Shown piece by piece: positions 36,895 to 45,269 of a stretch of DNA of 64,000 nt. The DNA is taken from NCBI RefSeq assembly GCF_003014755.1, contig NZ_PYAW01000001.1, positions 434,001 through 498,000 on the forward strand, read 5' to 3'. The notes beneath the pieces are model-generated. The model was given only the letters and a program-made list of their open reading frames with translations. It did no database searches and was not told where the DNA came from. Position 1 is the stretch's first letter. Each line of letters begins with the position of its first letter. The stretch is from Chitinophaga niastensis (lineage in GTDB: Bacteria > Bacteroidota > Bacteroidia > Chitinophagales > Chitinophagaceae). The translations under genes were made by a program, and so were the position numbers.

Positions 36895-39279
36895 TTATTC
36901 GCTTCTTAAGCTATTAACCGGATCAGCTCCTGCTGCCCGCCATGTTTGTGATAAAATGGTGATCATCGCCACAAGTAATAAAACTGCAAAACTGCCCAGC
37001 AATGTAAATATCCCTATACTCACCCGGTAGGCGAATATTTGCAGGAACAAAAGACTGCCTATGAATCCCAATGGCATCGCAATACAACCTGCAATGATGA
37101 TCAGCCACAAATAATTTTTTGATAACAACATCATCAGGCTACTTACCTCTGCTCCCAGCACTTTACGAATACCAATTTCTTTTCTACGGGTAAAGGTGGT
37201 ATAAGCCACAATCCCCAACAGGCCCAGTGCAGCAATAACAGTGGTCATAAATACCAGGAACCCCAGCATTGATACGGTATCCTGTCCACTGTGGCTTAAC
37301 AGCTGCGCATCCATCCATTCTGATGTAAAGGTTTCGCCAGGATGTAATTCCAGCCACACACGTTTTACATTAGCGATCAGCTGTTCTTCATTTCCCTTAG
37401 CTACGGCCAATTGCAGCTGATGAAATTCTGAAGGCTTAAACCGGATGGCCATAGGACGTATGTTAGCTTCTATTGGCTGATAGTTAAAATCCTGAACCAC
37501 CCCTATAATGTTCACCGGTACTGAATCTGATAACCATAATGTACTACCAATGGCGTCTGCGGGTGATTTAATTCCCATCACGCTGACCGCTTTTTCATTT
37601 ACTATCAGGTATTGTTCTTTTTCTGTAGAAGCCGATGCCGGAAATCCGCTACCAGCAACCAGTTTCAGGTTCATTACTTTTAAGAAGTCTACATCACCGG
37701 CATAATAGCCAAACTCCATATTTTTGCTATTGGCCGTTTTCATGGCGCAAAAACTGCAGTGCCTGGGCACTCCCAGCGTACCGGAAGTTGCAGTGATCGT
37801 TTCCACACCTTTCACTTGTAGGAGCATGTCTTTCATCCGCTGGTAGTCTACATCTGCCAAGGGTACATTCAGGATATCCTTACGTTGAAAGCCCATGTCT
37901 TTTTCGGCCTTAAAACTAAACTGCCTGTACACGGTCACTAAAAATATAATTGCTGTCAGAGAAAGCGTAAACTGAATCACAATAAGTGTTTTCCTTAAGC
38001 CAAGTCCGCCAAACAGTTTAATGTCCACCATGCTTTTCAGCACTTTAGCGGGTTGAAAAGAGGATAATGCCCATGCCGGTATGATGCCGGCAAATATGCC
38101 TGTGAGTAGGCTGAATAAAAGGAACCAGGCCAGCAAGGTAGGATTCAACAAATTATCATCCGGTATAGGCAAGCCAAACAAATGATACGTTTGCGTTAAT
38201 ACCAATAGCACAACAGCCAGTATCAACGACAACAAACACATGATCACCGACTCTGTTATAAACTGCATAAACACCTGCCAGCGCTGTGCACCATTTACCT
38301 TGCGCACACCTACTTCTTTTGCTCTTTGTAAAGAACGTACAATGGATAAATTAGTATAGTTAAAACAGGCACATAAGAGAATACCGAAAGCAACACCTAC
38401 TTCGGCCAGTACTTTGCCCCAGGGAGGGCCGCTGCCATTATCATCATATAAATCCTTTGAAGGGGTTATTTTACTCAATGCCTGTGGCTCAAAGGCCAAA
38501 CTTCCCTGTCCTTTTCCGGGTAAGTCATCATAATGATGTCCGAGATCTGCGAGGGCAGCTACAAGGGCAGATTGCCCCTCTCCCCGCCGTAACACCACAT
38601 ATGTGTAAGAACTCTGGATAATGTTCCAGTCGTGCAGTTTTTCGGGTAATACTTTAATTTGCTCCAGTGCCGGTACGGAAGAAATAGAAGCGAATGCTTC
38701 ATAGTTGATATGTGTCAGACTGGGAGGGGTTTCCAGCACACCGGTCACCAGGAAGCTGCCGAAATTATCAAACTGAATCATCTTGCCAACTGCTTCGTTT
38801 GTACCAAAAAAACGTGCTGCTGTTTCCGCAGTAAGGATAATACTGTTAGGCGCAGTTAATGCAGTTTGTGGATTACCTGCCGCCAGTTTAAAGCCAAAAA
38901 CATTAAAAAAAGATGGTTCTGTAAAAGCACCCCTGACGGATATCTTCTTCTTACCAATTTTAGCTTCACCGGATAATACGCCATATACTGTTACCTCTTT
39001 CTCAATGGCACTATAGCCTGTACGCAACGCTTCTCCCAGCGTCAGTGGTGTGCTGGCCATATGAAACTTACGCCCGTCAGGTGTTACCACCTGGGTAGTA
39101 ACACGCCAGGTGCGTGCAATAGCCGGATGGAAATTATCATAGCTAAGATTTTTCCTGGTAGACATCAGCGCTATCAGGCATACTGTCATGCTGATGGCCA
39201 GCCCGGCAATATTGATAAAGGAAAACATCCTTTGCCGGCGAAGATTTCTAAATGCGATGACGATATAACGTTGAAACAT
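36895..39279 (-). CDS. FtsX/MacB-type ABC permease 1
   Basis: From the ATG at 39279 the protein has 794 residues and begins MFQRYIVIAFRNLRRQRMFS, matching its sisters. It has the N-terminal helix INIAGLAISMTVCLIALM, MacB-core signature SYDNFHPAIARTWRV, first FtsX block after KEVGVRKVNGAQRWQVFMQF and second after KEIGIRKVLGAEVSSLMMLL, ending DPVNSLRSE. The frame is open upstream to 39411, but that stretch lies over a permease relic in another frame and gives no sensible N-terminus. Confidence 0.92.
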   Translation of the reverse strand: MFQRYIVIAFRNLRRQRMFSFINIAGLAISMTVCLIALMSTRKNLSYDNFHPAIARTWRVTTQVVTPDGRKFHMASTPLTLGEALRTGYSAIEKEVTVYGVLSGEAKIGKKKISVRGAFTEPSFFNVFGFKLAAGNPQTALTAPNSIILTAETAARFFGTNEAVGKMIQFDNFGSFLVTGVLETPPSLTHINYEAFASISSVPALEQIKVLPEKLHDWNIIQSSYTYVVLRRGEGQSALVAALADLGHHYDDLPGKGQGSLAFEPQALSKITPSKDLYDDNGSGPPWGKVLAEVGVAFGILLCACFNYTNLSIVRSLQRAKEVGVRKVNGAQRWQVFMQFITESVIMCLLSLILAVVLLVLTQTYHLFGLPIPDDNLLNPTLLAWFLLFSLLTGIFAGIIPAWALSSFQPAKVLKSMVDIKLFGGLGLRKTLIVIQFTLSLTAIIFLVTVYRQFSFKAEKDMGFQRKDILNVPLADVDYQRMKDMLLQVKGVETITATSGTLGVPRHCSFCAMKTANSKNMEFGYYAGDVDFLKVMNLKLVAGSGFPASASTEKEQYLIVNEKAVSVMGIKSPADAIGSTLWLSDSVPVNIIGVVQDFNYQPIEANIRPMAIRFKPSEFHQLQLAVAKGNEEQLIANVKRVWLELHPGETFTSEWMDAQLLSHSGQDTVSMLGFLVFMTTVIAALGLLGIVAYTTFTRRKEIGIRKVLGAEVSSLMMLLSKNYLWLIIIAGCIAMPLGFIGSLLFLQIFAYRVSIGIFTLLGSFAVLLLVAMITILSQTWRAAGADPVNSLRSE

Positions 39280-39319
39280 ATACGCGGGGTTTATGTTGTT
39301 TTCAATGATTTTACCGGAT

Positions 39320-39475
39320 TTACCAAAGCTGCTCCGTAACACCTGTAGACGCGCGGGCAAGGGTACTGGTAACACGATAAACATTATCAACGTGGTGGTG
39401 AAATCTGTCAAAACTTAATTCATCACGTACATACAATACGATAAGAATACAACAGGCATAATTTCGAAACATCAT
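39320..39475 (-). pseudogene. Relic of a sixth FtsX/MacB-type permease
   Basis: A 51-codon frame from the ATG at 39475 to the TAA at 39320 encodes MMFRNY, then a hydrophobic piece ending in VLYVRDE, then LSFDRFHHHVDNVYRVTST. This aligns with the N-terminal segments of the five intact permeases, for example LYVAHELSYDRFHKDAPRIF in permease 2. Between RNY and the hydrophobic piece about 30-35 residues present in the sisters are missing, and the frame stops soon after. The piece is therefore an internally deleted, truncated permease N-terminus left between the ATPase gene and permease 1. Confidence 0.8.
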
Positions 39476-39504
39476 GAAGTGGTTTTAGAATGGCGGAAAA
39501 AAAA

Positions 39505-40194
39505 TCACACATGAAACTGCTCTTTAATATTTTCTGTTACTACCCGTCCATCAAACAGGTTAACAATACGGTGCGCAAAGCCTGCATCATAAGGGGAGTG
39601 CGTTACCATGATCAGCGTGGTACCACTGTTGTTCAGCTCCTGTAAGAGCTTCATCACTTCTTCCCCGTTGGAGGAATCGAGGTTACCTGTAGGCTCATCC
39701 GCCAGTATCAGGTTAGGCTTGGCTACAACAGCGCGGGCAATGGCTACTCTCTGTTGCTGACCACCAGACAGCTGCTGCGGGAAGTGGTTGCGGCGATGCA
39801 TAATATTCATACGCTCCAGCACTTCTTCTACTTTCACTTTTCTTTCAGCAGCAGGCACCTTCAGATACAACAATGGTAATTCTACGTTTTCAAAAACGGT
39901 TAACTCATCAATCAGGTTAAAGCTCTGGAATACAAATCCTATAGAACCTTTGCGGAGCTGCGCTCTCTGCCTTTCACTCATACGCGCTACTTCCTTATCC
40001 CAGAAGTGATATTCTCCATCGCTCGGGTTATCCAGTAATCCTAAGATATTCAGCAAAGTAGACTTACCGCAACCGGAAGGTCCCATGATCGCTACAAATT
40101 CACCATCCTGTACTTCCATGTTAATACCATTGAGTGCAGTGGTTTCTACTTCTTCTGTTGTAAAAAGTTTCTGTAAGTTAACGGTGCGTATCAT
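39505..40194 (-). CDS. ABC transporter ATPase, MacB/LolD type (first copy)
   Basis: The 229-residue ATPase has Walker A GPSGCGKST, Q-loop region VFQSFNLIDELTVFENV, canonical signature LSGGQQQRVAIARA, Walker [14 protein letters not shown] and the switch histidine in VTHSPYD. It sits 50 bp after the first adaptor gene, near the promoter end of the operon, and upstream of permease 1. It most likely powers several or all of the permeases, since five permeases share two ATPases. Confidence 0.95.
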   Translation of the reverse strand: MIRTVNLQKLFTTEEVETTALNGINMEVQDGEFVAIMGPSGCGKSTLLNILGLLDNPSDGEYHFWDKEVARMSERQRAQLRKGSIGFVFQSFNLIDELTVFENVELPLLYLKVPAAERKVKVEEVLERMNIMHRRNHFPQQLSGGQQQRVAIARAVVAKPNLILADEPTGNLDSSNGEEVMKLLQELNNSGTTLIMVTHSPYDAGFAHRIVNLFDGRVVTENIKEQFHV

Positions 40195-40244
40195 AAGTAT
40201 TTGTTGTTTTTAAATTGCTGATTTATGTAGAAAATGGATGAAAG

Positions 40245-41492
40245 TTAAAAGGATAAAACATCTTTATTACCAAAATTCTCATAGGAAGAAGTGATCACCT
40301 GGTCGCCAGGCTGTAACCCTTCCAGTACTTCAAAATACAAAGGATTTTTGCGGCCCAGCGAAATATTACGTTTTACCGCACGCTTGCCGCTTTTATCCAC
40401 TACATACACCCAGTTGCCTCCGGTGTCGGAGAAGAAACCGCCGAGCGGCAACAGGATGGCTTCTGCAGACTTACCCAATACAAGGCGGATAGGAGAGGAT
40501 TGTCCACGACGAATACCTTCAGGTGTATTCTTTTCAAAATTCATATCGGCCTGAAAACGACCACTTTTTACTTCGGGATACACTTTAGTTACAATCATAT
40601 CATAACTTTTCCCGTCAAATTCAAAAGAAGCTCTTAACCCGGAAAATACCTGTGAAACATAGTGTTCATCGATATCTGCGCGGAGCTTAAATCCATTGAG
40701 ATCATCAATCTGACCTATATTTTGTCCGGCGGTGATGCTGGATCCTACTTCTACGTCGATGGAAGATAGCTGTCCGGATACCGGAGCCCTTACAATCAGG
40801 CTGTTCAGGTTCTCTTTCATCAGTTCCAGGTTATGCTGCGTGCGGGCCAGCGTGCCTTCCAGCTGCGTGATCTGCGTTTTGGCATTTTCCTGCTGATACC
40901 TTTGGGATTGCAACTGAATATCTTTCTGCCGCAACAGTCCTTCCAGTTCAAATTTATTCTTATTAAAATCCTGGCGGGCTACAATTTTCTCTTCCACCAG
41001 TTGTTTATTACGGTCATACAGGTCCTGTGCTGCGCTTATTTTTGCATCAATGTCAGAAATGTTCTGCTGCATGGTAAAGTCCTGCTGACGGATATTCAAA
41101 CGGGTATTCTGTAACTCATTACGCAGCCGGTAGATCTCTGTTTCATGGTTTACGAAATCCATCATCATGTGCTGGTTGTCCAACCGCAGGATGGAATCGC
41201 CTGCCTTTACCATACTACCCCCGTCCAGGTATTTGCGGCTTACATAACCGCCCTCAATAGCATCCAGGCGGATAGTCTTTAATGGCATTACTACAGCCGT
41301 TACAGCAATGTATACATCAAAGGTCCCTTTTTTTACAGGAGAGATAGTGATCTTGTCCTTTTCTACATTGAGCGTAGCGCGGTGATCAGCGAAGATAAGC
41401 GTGTAACCCAGCAGCATTACTACCAGTGCCCCACCACCAATCATCATGATGCGCTTTTTATTCCAAAATTTCTTTTCTATTTTTCTGTCCAT
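40245..41492 (-). CDS. Membrane-fusion adaptor protein, first gene of the efflux operon
   Basis: This HlyD/MacA-like adaptor has a basic cytoplasmic start, one membrane anchor (MMIGGGALVVMLLGYTLIFA), lipoyl halves (around YVSRKYLDGGSMVKAGDSIL and IVRAPVSGQLSSIDVEVGSS), a coiled coil rich in Q, N and R between them, and a beta-barrel domain. The frame has an earlier ATG at 41519. The ATG at 41492 is preferred because the sigma-54-like element at 41525-41540 would start transcription near 41514, after the earlier codon. The protein then has 415 residues. It differs clearly from the second adaptor at 23551. Confidence 0.88.
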   Translation of the reverse strand: MDRKIEKKFWNKKRIMMIGGGALVVMLLGYTLIFADHRATLNVEKDKITISPVKKGTFDVYIAVTAVVMPLKTIRLDAIEGGYVSRKYLDGGSMVKAGDSILRLDNQHMMMDFVNHETEIYRLRNELQNTRLNIRQQDFTMQQNISDIDAKISAAQDLYDRNKQLVEEKIVARQDFNKNKFELEGLLRQKDIQLQSQRYQQENAKTQITQLEGTLARTQHNLELMKENLNSLIVRAPVSGQLSSIDVEVGSSITAGQNIGQIDDLNGFKLRADIDEHYVSQVFSGLRASFEFDGKSYDMIVTKVYPEVKSGRFQADMNFEKNTPEGIRRGQSSPIRLVLGKSAEAILLPLGGFFSDTGGNWVYVVDKSGKRAVKRNISLGRKNPLYFEVLEGLQPGDQVITSSYENFGNKDVLSF

Positions 41493-41524
41493 GTTTTTAG
41501 CGAAAAGTTTGCTGACCATAGAAA

Positions 41525-41540
41525 GTCAATCCACATGCCA
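41525..41540 (-). promoter_or_regulatory. Candidate sigma-54 promoter of the efflux operon
   Basis: On the minus strand TGGCATGTGGATTGAC fits TGGCACG-N4-TTGCW at most positions, with correct -24/-12 spacing. The mismatch is serious: the normally invariant -12 C is A. It lies between the tandem dyads at 41594-41630 and the operon, and it is divergent from a sigma-54 activator gene, which makes it more credible than the match alone. Confidence 0.4.
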
Positions 41541-41593
41541 AAGCTGAAAACACTTTACCATCAAGCATTTTAGGGGATTTATGTTTTTAAAAA

Positions 41594-41630
41594 CGTCCTT
41601 TGCCGGACAATGGGTGTTCATAATCGGACA
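41594..41630. promoter_or_regulatory. Two tandem TGTCC-N6-GGACA inverted repeats (probable activator sites)
   Basis: Site 1 is CGTCC (41594-41598), six bases, GGACA (41605-41609). Site 2 is TGTTC (41615-41619), six bases, GGACA (41626-41630). Each deviates by one base from a perfect TGTCC-N6-GGACA dyad. The sites are exactly 21 bp apart, two helical turns, on the same DNA face. They lie about 75 and 97 bp upstream of the sigma-54-like -12 position, as expected for an NtrC-type enhancer. Confidence 0.6.
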
Positions 41631-41707
41631 CTTTTAAAAGATCCCGAAATTAGCTGTGGCAGTGAAAGAATCTTTGTTTAATATTGTCACCTATTCACCT
41701 TTCGCAT

Positions 41708-43057
41708 ATGATTACCATGCAACCAGCAAAGATTTTAATTGTAGATGATGATGTTGATGTTTTACGCGCTGCCCGCCTGTTATTAAAAAGGCATTTCGAA
41801 CAGGTTGATTTTGAGAAGAATCCGCAGAAAATCCCCTACCTCGTATCCAACTTTGATTACGATGTAATTCTACTGGATATGAACTTTACCCGCGACCTGA
41901 GCAGCGGTAAAGAAGGCTTTGAGTGGCTGGACCGGATTCTGGATCTTAAACCAGATACAGCAGTCGTATTGTTTACCGCCTATGGCGATGTGGAAATGGC
42001 AGTACGTGCTATCAAAGCCGGCGCCGTAGACTTTGTACTCAAGCCCTGGGAAAACGAGAAACTGCTCGCCACCATCCAGATGGCTTATAACAAACGCGCT
42101 GCCAAACAGGATAAGCCCACAGGTGCTACCAATCATGTCGGCAGCCAGGTCATTGGCCAAAGTCCGGCTATGCAGGCAGTATTTGATACGGTGTCAAGAG
42201 TGGCTGCTACAGATGCTAATATCCTCATCCTCGGCGAAAACGGTACGGGTAAGGATATGCTCGCAAGACAAATTCACGCCCAATCGCTCCGCAACAGCAA
42301 ACCATTTGTAAGCGTAGATCTCGGCGCCATCAGTGAAACACTGTTTGAAAGTGAGCTGTTTGGCCACGTAAAAGGCGCCTTCACAGATGCCCGCGATGAC
42401 CGCGCCGGCCGCTTTGAAGAATCTGCCGGCGGCAGTATTTTCCTGGATGAAATAGGTAATATCTCCATTCCTTTCCAGGCTAAACTACTTACCGTACTAC
42501 AAAACAGATCGGTTACCAAAGTAGGCTCCAATAAAAGTATATCCATTGACGTTAGACTGATCTGCGCCACCAACCGCAATATCCAGCACATGGCTACGCA
42601 ACACCTGTTCCGTCAGGATTTGCTCTATCGTATCAATACCATCGAAATACATCTTCCTCCACTGCGTGAACGCGTAGAGGATATCATACCACTGGCAGAA
42701 CATTTCCTGCAACTGTACCGCGAAAAATACAAACGTCCGGTAAACAGTATGCATGAATCACTGATCACACAACTACAGCGCTACGACTGGCCCGGTAATA
42801 TCCGCGAGCTGCAACACGCCATTGAAAGAGCCGTTATTCTCTCACAGGGAAAAACATTGCAGCCCAAAGACGTGTTTGTGAAAAGTAACAACAACACAGA
42901 CCAATCTATGGACACCGGTTACAACCTGGAAGAAATGGAACGTAACATCATTTCCCAGGCCATGAAAAAATGCAACGGTAACATCACCGAAGCCGCAAAG
43001 GAACTAGGCTTAAGCAGAGCCGCCCTCTACAGAAGACTGGAGAAATATAACATATAG
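41708..43057 (+). CDS. NtrC-type sigma-54-dependent response regulator, partner of the efflux operon
   Basis: The 449-residue activator has a receiver (DDDVDV near the N-terminus, phospho-acceptor D57 in VILLDMNF, K in FVLKPW), an AAA+ domain with Walker A GENGTGKD (176-183), and a Fis-type helix-turn-helix (NGNITEAAKELGLSRAALYR). The sigma-54 contact loop reads GAFTDA (223-228), a variant seen in other Bacteroidota activators. The start at 41708 is an ATG; the longer frame to 41684 begins with TTG and adds no conserved sequence. It is followed by its kinase gene and divergent from the efflux operon. Confidence 0.93.
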   Translation: MITMQPAKILIVDDDVDVLRAARLLLKRHFEQVDFEKNPQKIPYLVSNFDYDVILLDMNFTRDLSSGKEGFEWLDRILDLKPDTAVVLFTAYGDVEMAVRAIKAGAVDFVLKPWENEKLLATIQMAYNKRAAKQDKPTGATNHVGSQVIGQSPAMQAVFDTVSRVAATDANILILGENGTGKDMLARQIHAQSLRNSKPFVSVDLGAISETLFESELFGHVKGAFTDARDDRAGRFEESAGGSIFLDEIGNISIPFQAKLLTVLQNRSVTKVGSNKSISIDVRLICATNRNIQHMATQHLFRQDLLYRINTIEIHLPPLRERVEDIIPLAEHFLQLYREKYKRPVNSMHESLITQLQRYDWPGNIRELQHAIERAVILSQGKTLQPKDVFVKSNNNTDQSMDTGYNLEEMERNIISQAMKKCNGNITEAAKELGLSRAALYRRLEKYNI

Positions 43058-43109
43058 CTATTAGCTTTTAGCAGTTAGCACTTACCTAACTGCTAAAAGC
43101 TAATAGCTA
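43055..43109. repeat. Heptamer palindrome between the activator and kinase genes
   Basis: The 24-nt arms 43055-43078 and 43086-43109 pair perfectly around the loop CACTTAC. The arms are AGC-heptamers (AGCTATT, AGCTTTT, AGCAGTT), and the left arm starts with the TAG stop of the activator gene. The kinase ATG is 11 bp downstream, so the hairpin lies inside a probable operon and could lower kinase expression. Confidence 0.85.
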
Positions 43110-43120
43110 AAAGCTACCAC

Positions 43121-44461
43121 ATGAATCGCTTCAGTATTAATATCAGCTTGCGGGTAATCCTGCTAACCATTACACTCACTGCAGCAATTTGGCTGTATAT
43201 GCACGCCATGCCGCCACTGGCGTTTCTCTTAGTGCCACTGATATTAATGCAGCTGTATGGCATCTATCATTACCTGAACAGGATCAACCGCAAACTCACG
43301 CTATTCCTGGAGTCTATCCGTTATGAAGACTTCTCCATCCGTTTCAGTGCGGATAATAAATTGGGCAAAAGTTTCAGTATGCTCAACCACCAGTTTAACG
43401 AAGTACTGGAAGCCTTCCGTCAAACAAGGGCCGAGAAGGAAGCCAACCTGAAATACATTGATACCATCGTACAGCACATCAGCATTGGCGTGTTGTCATT
43501 TGATGCAGAAGGAAAAATAGAACTCATCAATCCCGCAGCTTTCCGCCTGATGGGCATCTATCGCCTGCGCAATATTTCAGAACTCAAAACAATGCATCCC
43601 GGGCTGGCAGAATTGCTGATGGAATTATCTTCCGGAAATAAAACCTTGTACGCTACACGGCAGGAACAGCAACTCTCCATACATGCCGCCACGGTGCGGT
43701 TACAAGGCCGTCTCATCAAACTCATCTCTATACAAAATATCCATTCCGAGCTGCAAAAAAAAGAACTGGAAGCCTGGCAAAATCTTACTAAAATATTACG
43801 TCACGAAATCATGAACTCCGTTACACCTATTGTATCACTCATTGGTACTATGCAGGAGATCGTTGACCTGGACATTGCGCCAGGTGCGGAACACAAGGAA
43901 GGTATTGCGGATTTGCGTGAAGCATTGCAAACAGTGGAAAGCCGCAGCAAAGGCATCATGAACTTCGTAAATGCTTACAGAGATTATACCACTTTACCAC
44001 AACCACAATTTACCAGCGTAAATGTAAAAATGCTGGTAAACTCCGTCAGCAGCTTGTTTCAGGCAGACATGAAACAGGCCGGCATTCAATTCTCCCTCGA
44101 AGTGGATGCAGAAAATATGGAGATCCATGCAGATGTATCACAATTGCAAATGGTACTTATCAACCTCGTGAAAAATGCCATGGATGCGCTGGAACAAACA
44201 CCTCGTGCTACTATCAGCATGAAGTTGTATTTAAACAGCATCCAGCAGATCTGTATTGAAATAACCGATAACGGCCCCGGTATCGACAGAGATGCTATGA
44301 ATAAAATATTTATCCCCTTCTTCACTACCAAAAAGAAAGGCTCCGGTATTGGATTAAGCCTCTCACAACAGATCATACAAATGCATGGCGGACAATTAAA
44401 AGTAATGAGCCCCGGCATTAACGGTAACGGTACTACGTTTTATATTCTGCTAAACACTTAA
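43121..44461 (+). CDS. NtrY-like membrane sensor histidine kinase
   Basis: The 446-residue kinase has two close N-terminal transmembrane helices (about 8-28 and 32-52) with almost no periplasmic loop, so it senses within the membrane or cytoplasm. A HAMP-like linker follows, then a PAS domain (about 105-205; HISIGVLSFDAEGKIELINP). The HisKA domain has H228 in ILRHEIMNSVTPI, and the HATPase domain has NLVKNAMDAL, DNGPGID and GSGIGLSLSQQII. It is adjacent to the NtrC-type gene, with which it should form the two-component pair controlling the efflux operon. Confidence 0.93.
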   Translation: MNRFSINISLRVILLTITLTAAIWLYMHAMPPLAFLLVPLILMQLYGIYHYLNRINRKLTLFLESIRYEDFSIRFSADNKLGKSFSMLNHQFNEVLEAFRQTRAEKEANLKYIDTIVQHISIGVLSFDAEGKIELINPAAFRLMGIYRLRNISELKTMHPGLAELLMELSSGNKTLYATRQEQQLSIHAATVRLQGRLIKLISIQNIHSELQKKELEAWQNLTKILRHEIMNSVTPIVSLIGTMQEIVDLDIAPGAEHKEGIADLREALQTVESRSKGIMNFVNAYRDYTTLPQPQFTSVNVKMLVNSVSSLFQADMKQAGIQFSLEVDAENMEIHADVSQLQMVLINLVKNAMDALEQTPRATISMKLYLNSIQQICIEITDNGPGIDRDAMNKIFIPFFTTKKKGSGIGLSLSQQIIQMHGGQLKVMSPGINGNGTTFYILLNT

Positions 44462-44501
44462 CAGGAAGAAATCTTATATTGTAATAACAATCAGGTTTCC
44501 T

Positions 44502-45215
44502 ATGTTAAAGTCAAAGTGGCTGATATTATATTTCGTTACCCTGCTGGCCGATATTATATTCATAGCCCTCGATATGGATACATTCCGGTATGCCACTAAA
44601 CCCTTGCTGATGGTAATTTTGGCGGTATACCTGCTGGGTTCAGGTGTAAAAATGCCCGGGTCTTCCCGTCCCCTGCTATTGCTTGCCTTATTTTTTTCGT
44701 TTGGGGGAGATGTCCTCCTGTTGTTTGATAAATTTTTTCTGCCCGGACTCGGTAGCTTTTTGCTGGCGCATGTCATGTACATTGCCTTTTTTCTGAAAAT
44801 AAGATATAGCAATCACCCTATCCCCTTGTGCAAATATCCACTGGTATTTCTGAATGCGGCTGTGGTCATTGTGTTCATCTTATTCCTGCTGCCTTACCTG
44901 GGTAGTTTAGCCATTCCCGTTATCATCTATGCCATCACTATTTCCATAACGGTACAAAGTGTATTGCATGCTTTTCATTTCAGGCAGCAACCGGCTGGCT
45001 GGTATTGCATTATTGGGGCAGTATTGTTCCTGGTTTCCGATTCCCTCATTGCCACCGGAAAATTTTACCACCCGCTCCCCTATGGCGGCATCCTGGTTAT
45101 GCTTACTTATGGCATTGCACAATGGGGGCTGGTGTATGGCAGCATACGGTATTTTACTGAAAGAATTACGAATTACGAATTGCGAATTACGGACCTTCGC
45201 GAAGAACAACATTAA
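44502..45215 (+). CDS. YhhN (TMEM86)-family lysoplasmalogenase-like membrane protein
   Basis: YhhN-family proteins have about eight membrane helices, and characterised members hydrolyse lysoplasmalogens. The 237-residue chain shows the family motifs ATKPLLMVIL, LFFSFGGDVLLL, GLGSFLLAHVMYI, GAVLFLVSDSLIA and TYGIAQWGLVYG, with the conserved acidic residues retained. The last 20 or so residues are unusual: RITNYELRITD is encoded by the left arm of a GAATTAC heptamer palindrome, so the original stop codon was probably displaced by the repeat. Confidence 0.85.
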   Translation: MLKSKWLILYFVTLLADIIFIALDMDTFRYATKPLLMVILAVYLLGSGVKMPGSSRPLLLLALFFSFGGDVLLLFDKFFLPGLGSFLLAHVMYIAFFLKIRYSNHPIPLCKYPLVFLNAAVVIVFILFLLPYLGSLAIPVIIYAITISITVQSVLHAFHFRQQPAGWYCIIGAVLFLVSDSLIATGKFYHPLPYGGILVMLTYGIAQWGLVYGSIRYFTERITNYELRITDLREEQH

Positions 45216-45253
45216 TATCTTCGCTCAAATTCGCAATTCGTAATTCGTAATTC
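45163..45253. repeat. Heptamer palindrome (GAATTAC units) overlapping a gene end
   Basis: The 26-nt arms 45163-45188 and 45228-45253 pair perfectly. Each is made of tandem GAATTAC or GAATTGC heptamers, and the right flank adds another partial unit. The left arm lies inside the YhhN-like coding region and the right arm between it and nadB. A smaller CTTCGC/GCGAAG pairing is present within the loop. Confidence 0.85.
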
Positions 45254-45269
45254 GTAATTTCGTTGCACT

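Noticed and set aside
39280..39411. N-terminal extension of permease 1 to 39411
   Set aside because: The extension lies over the permease relic in a different frame and does not match sister proteins; the start at 39279 does.
41641..41707. Sigma-54 promoter for the NtrC-type gene at 41708 (TGGCA at 41657)
   Set aside because: No GC lies at the required 10-bp spacing after the GG on the plus strand.
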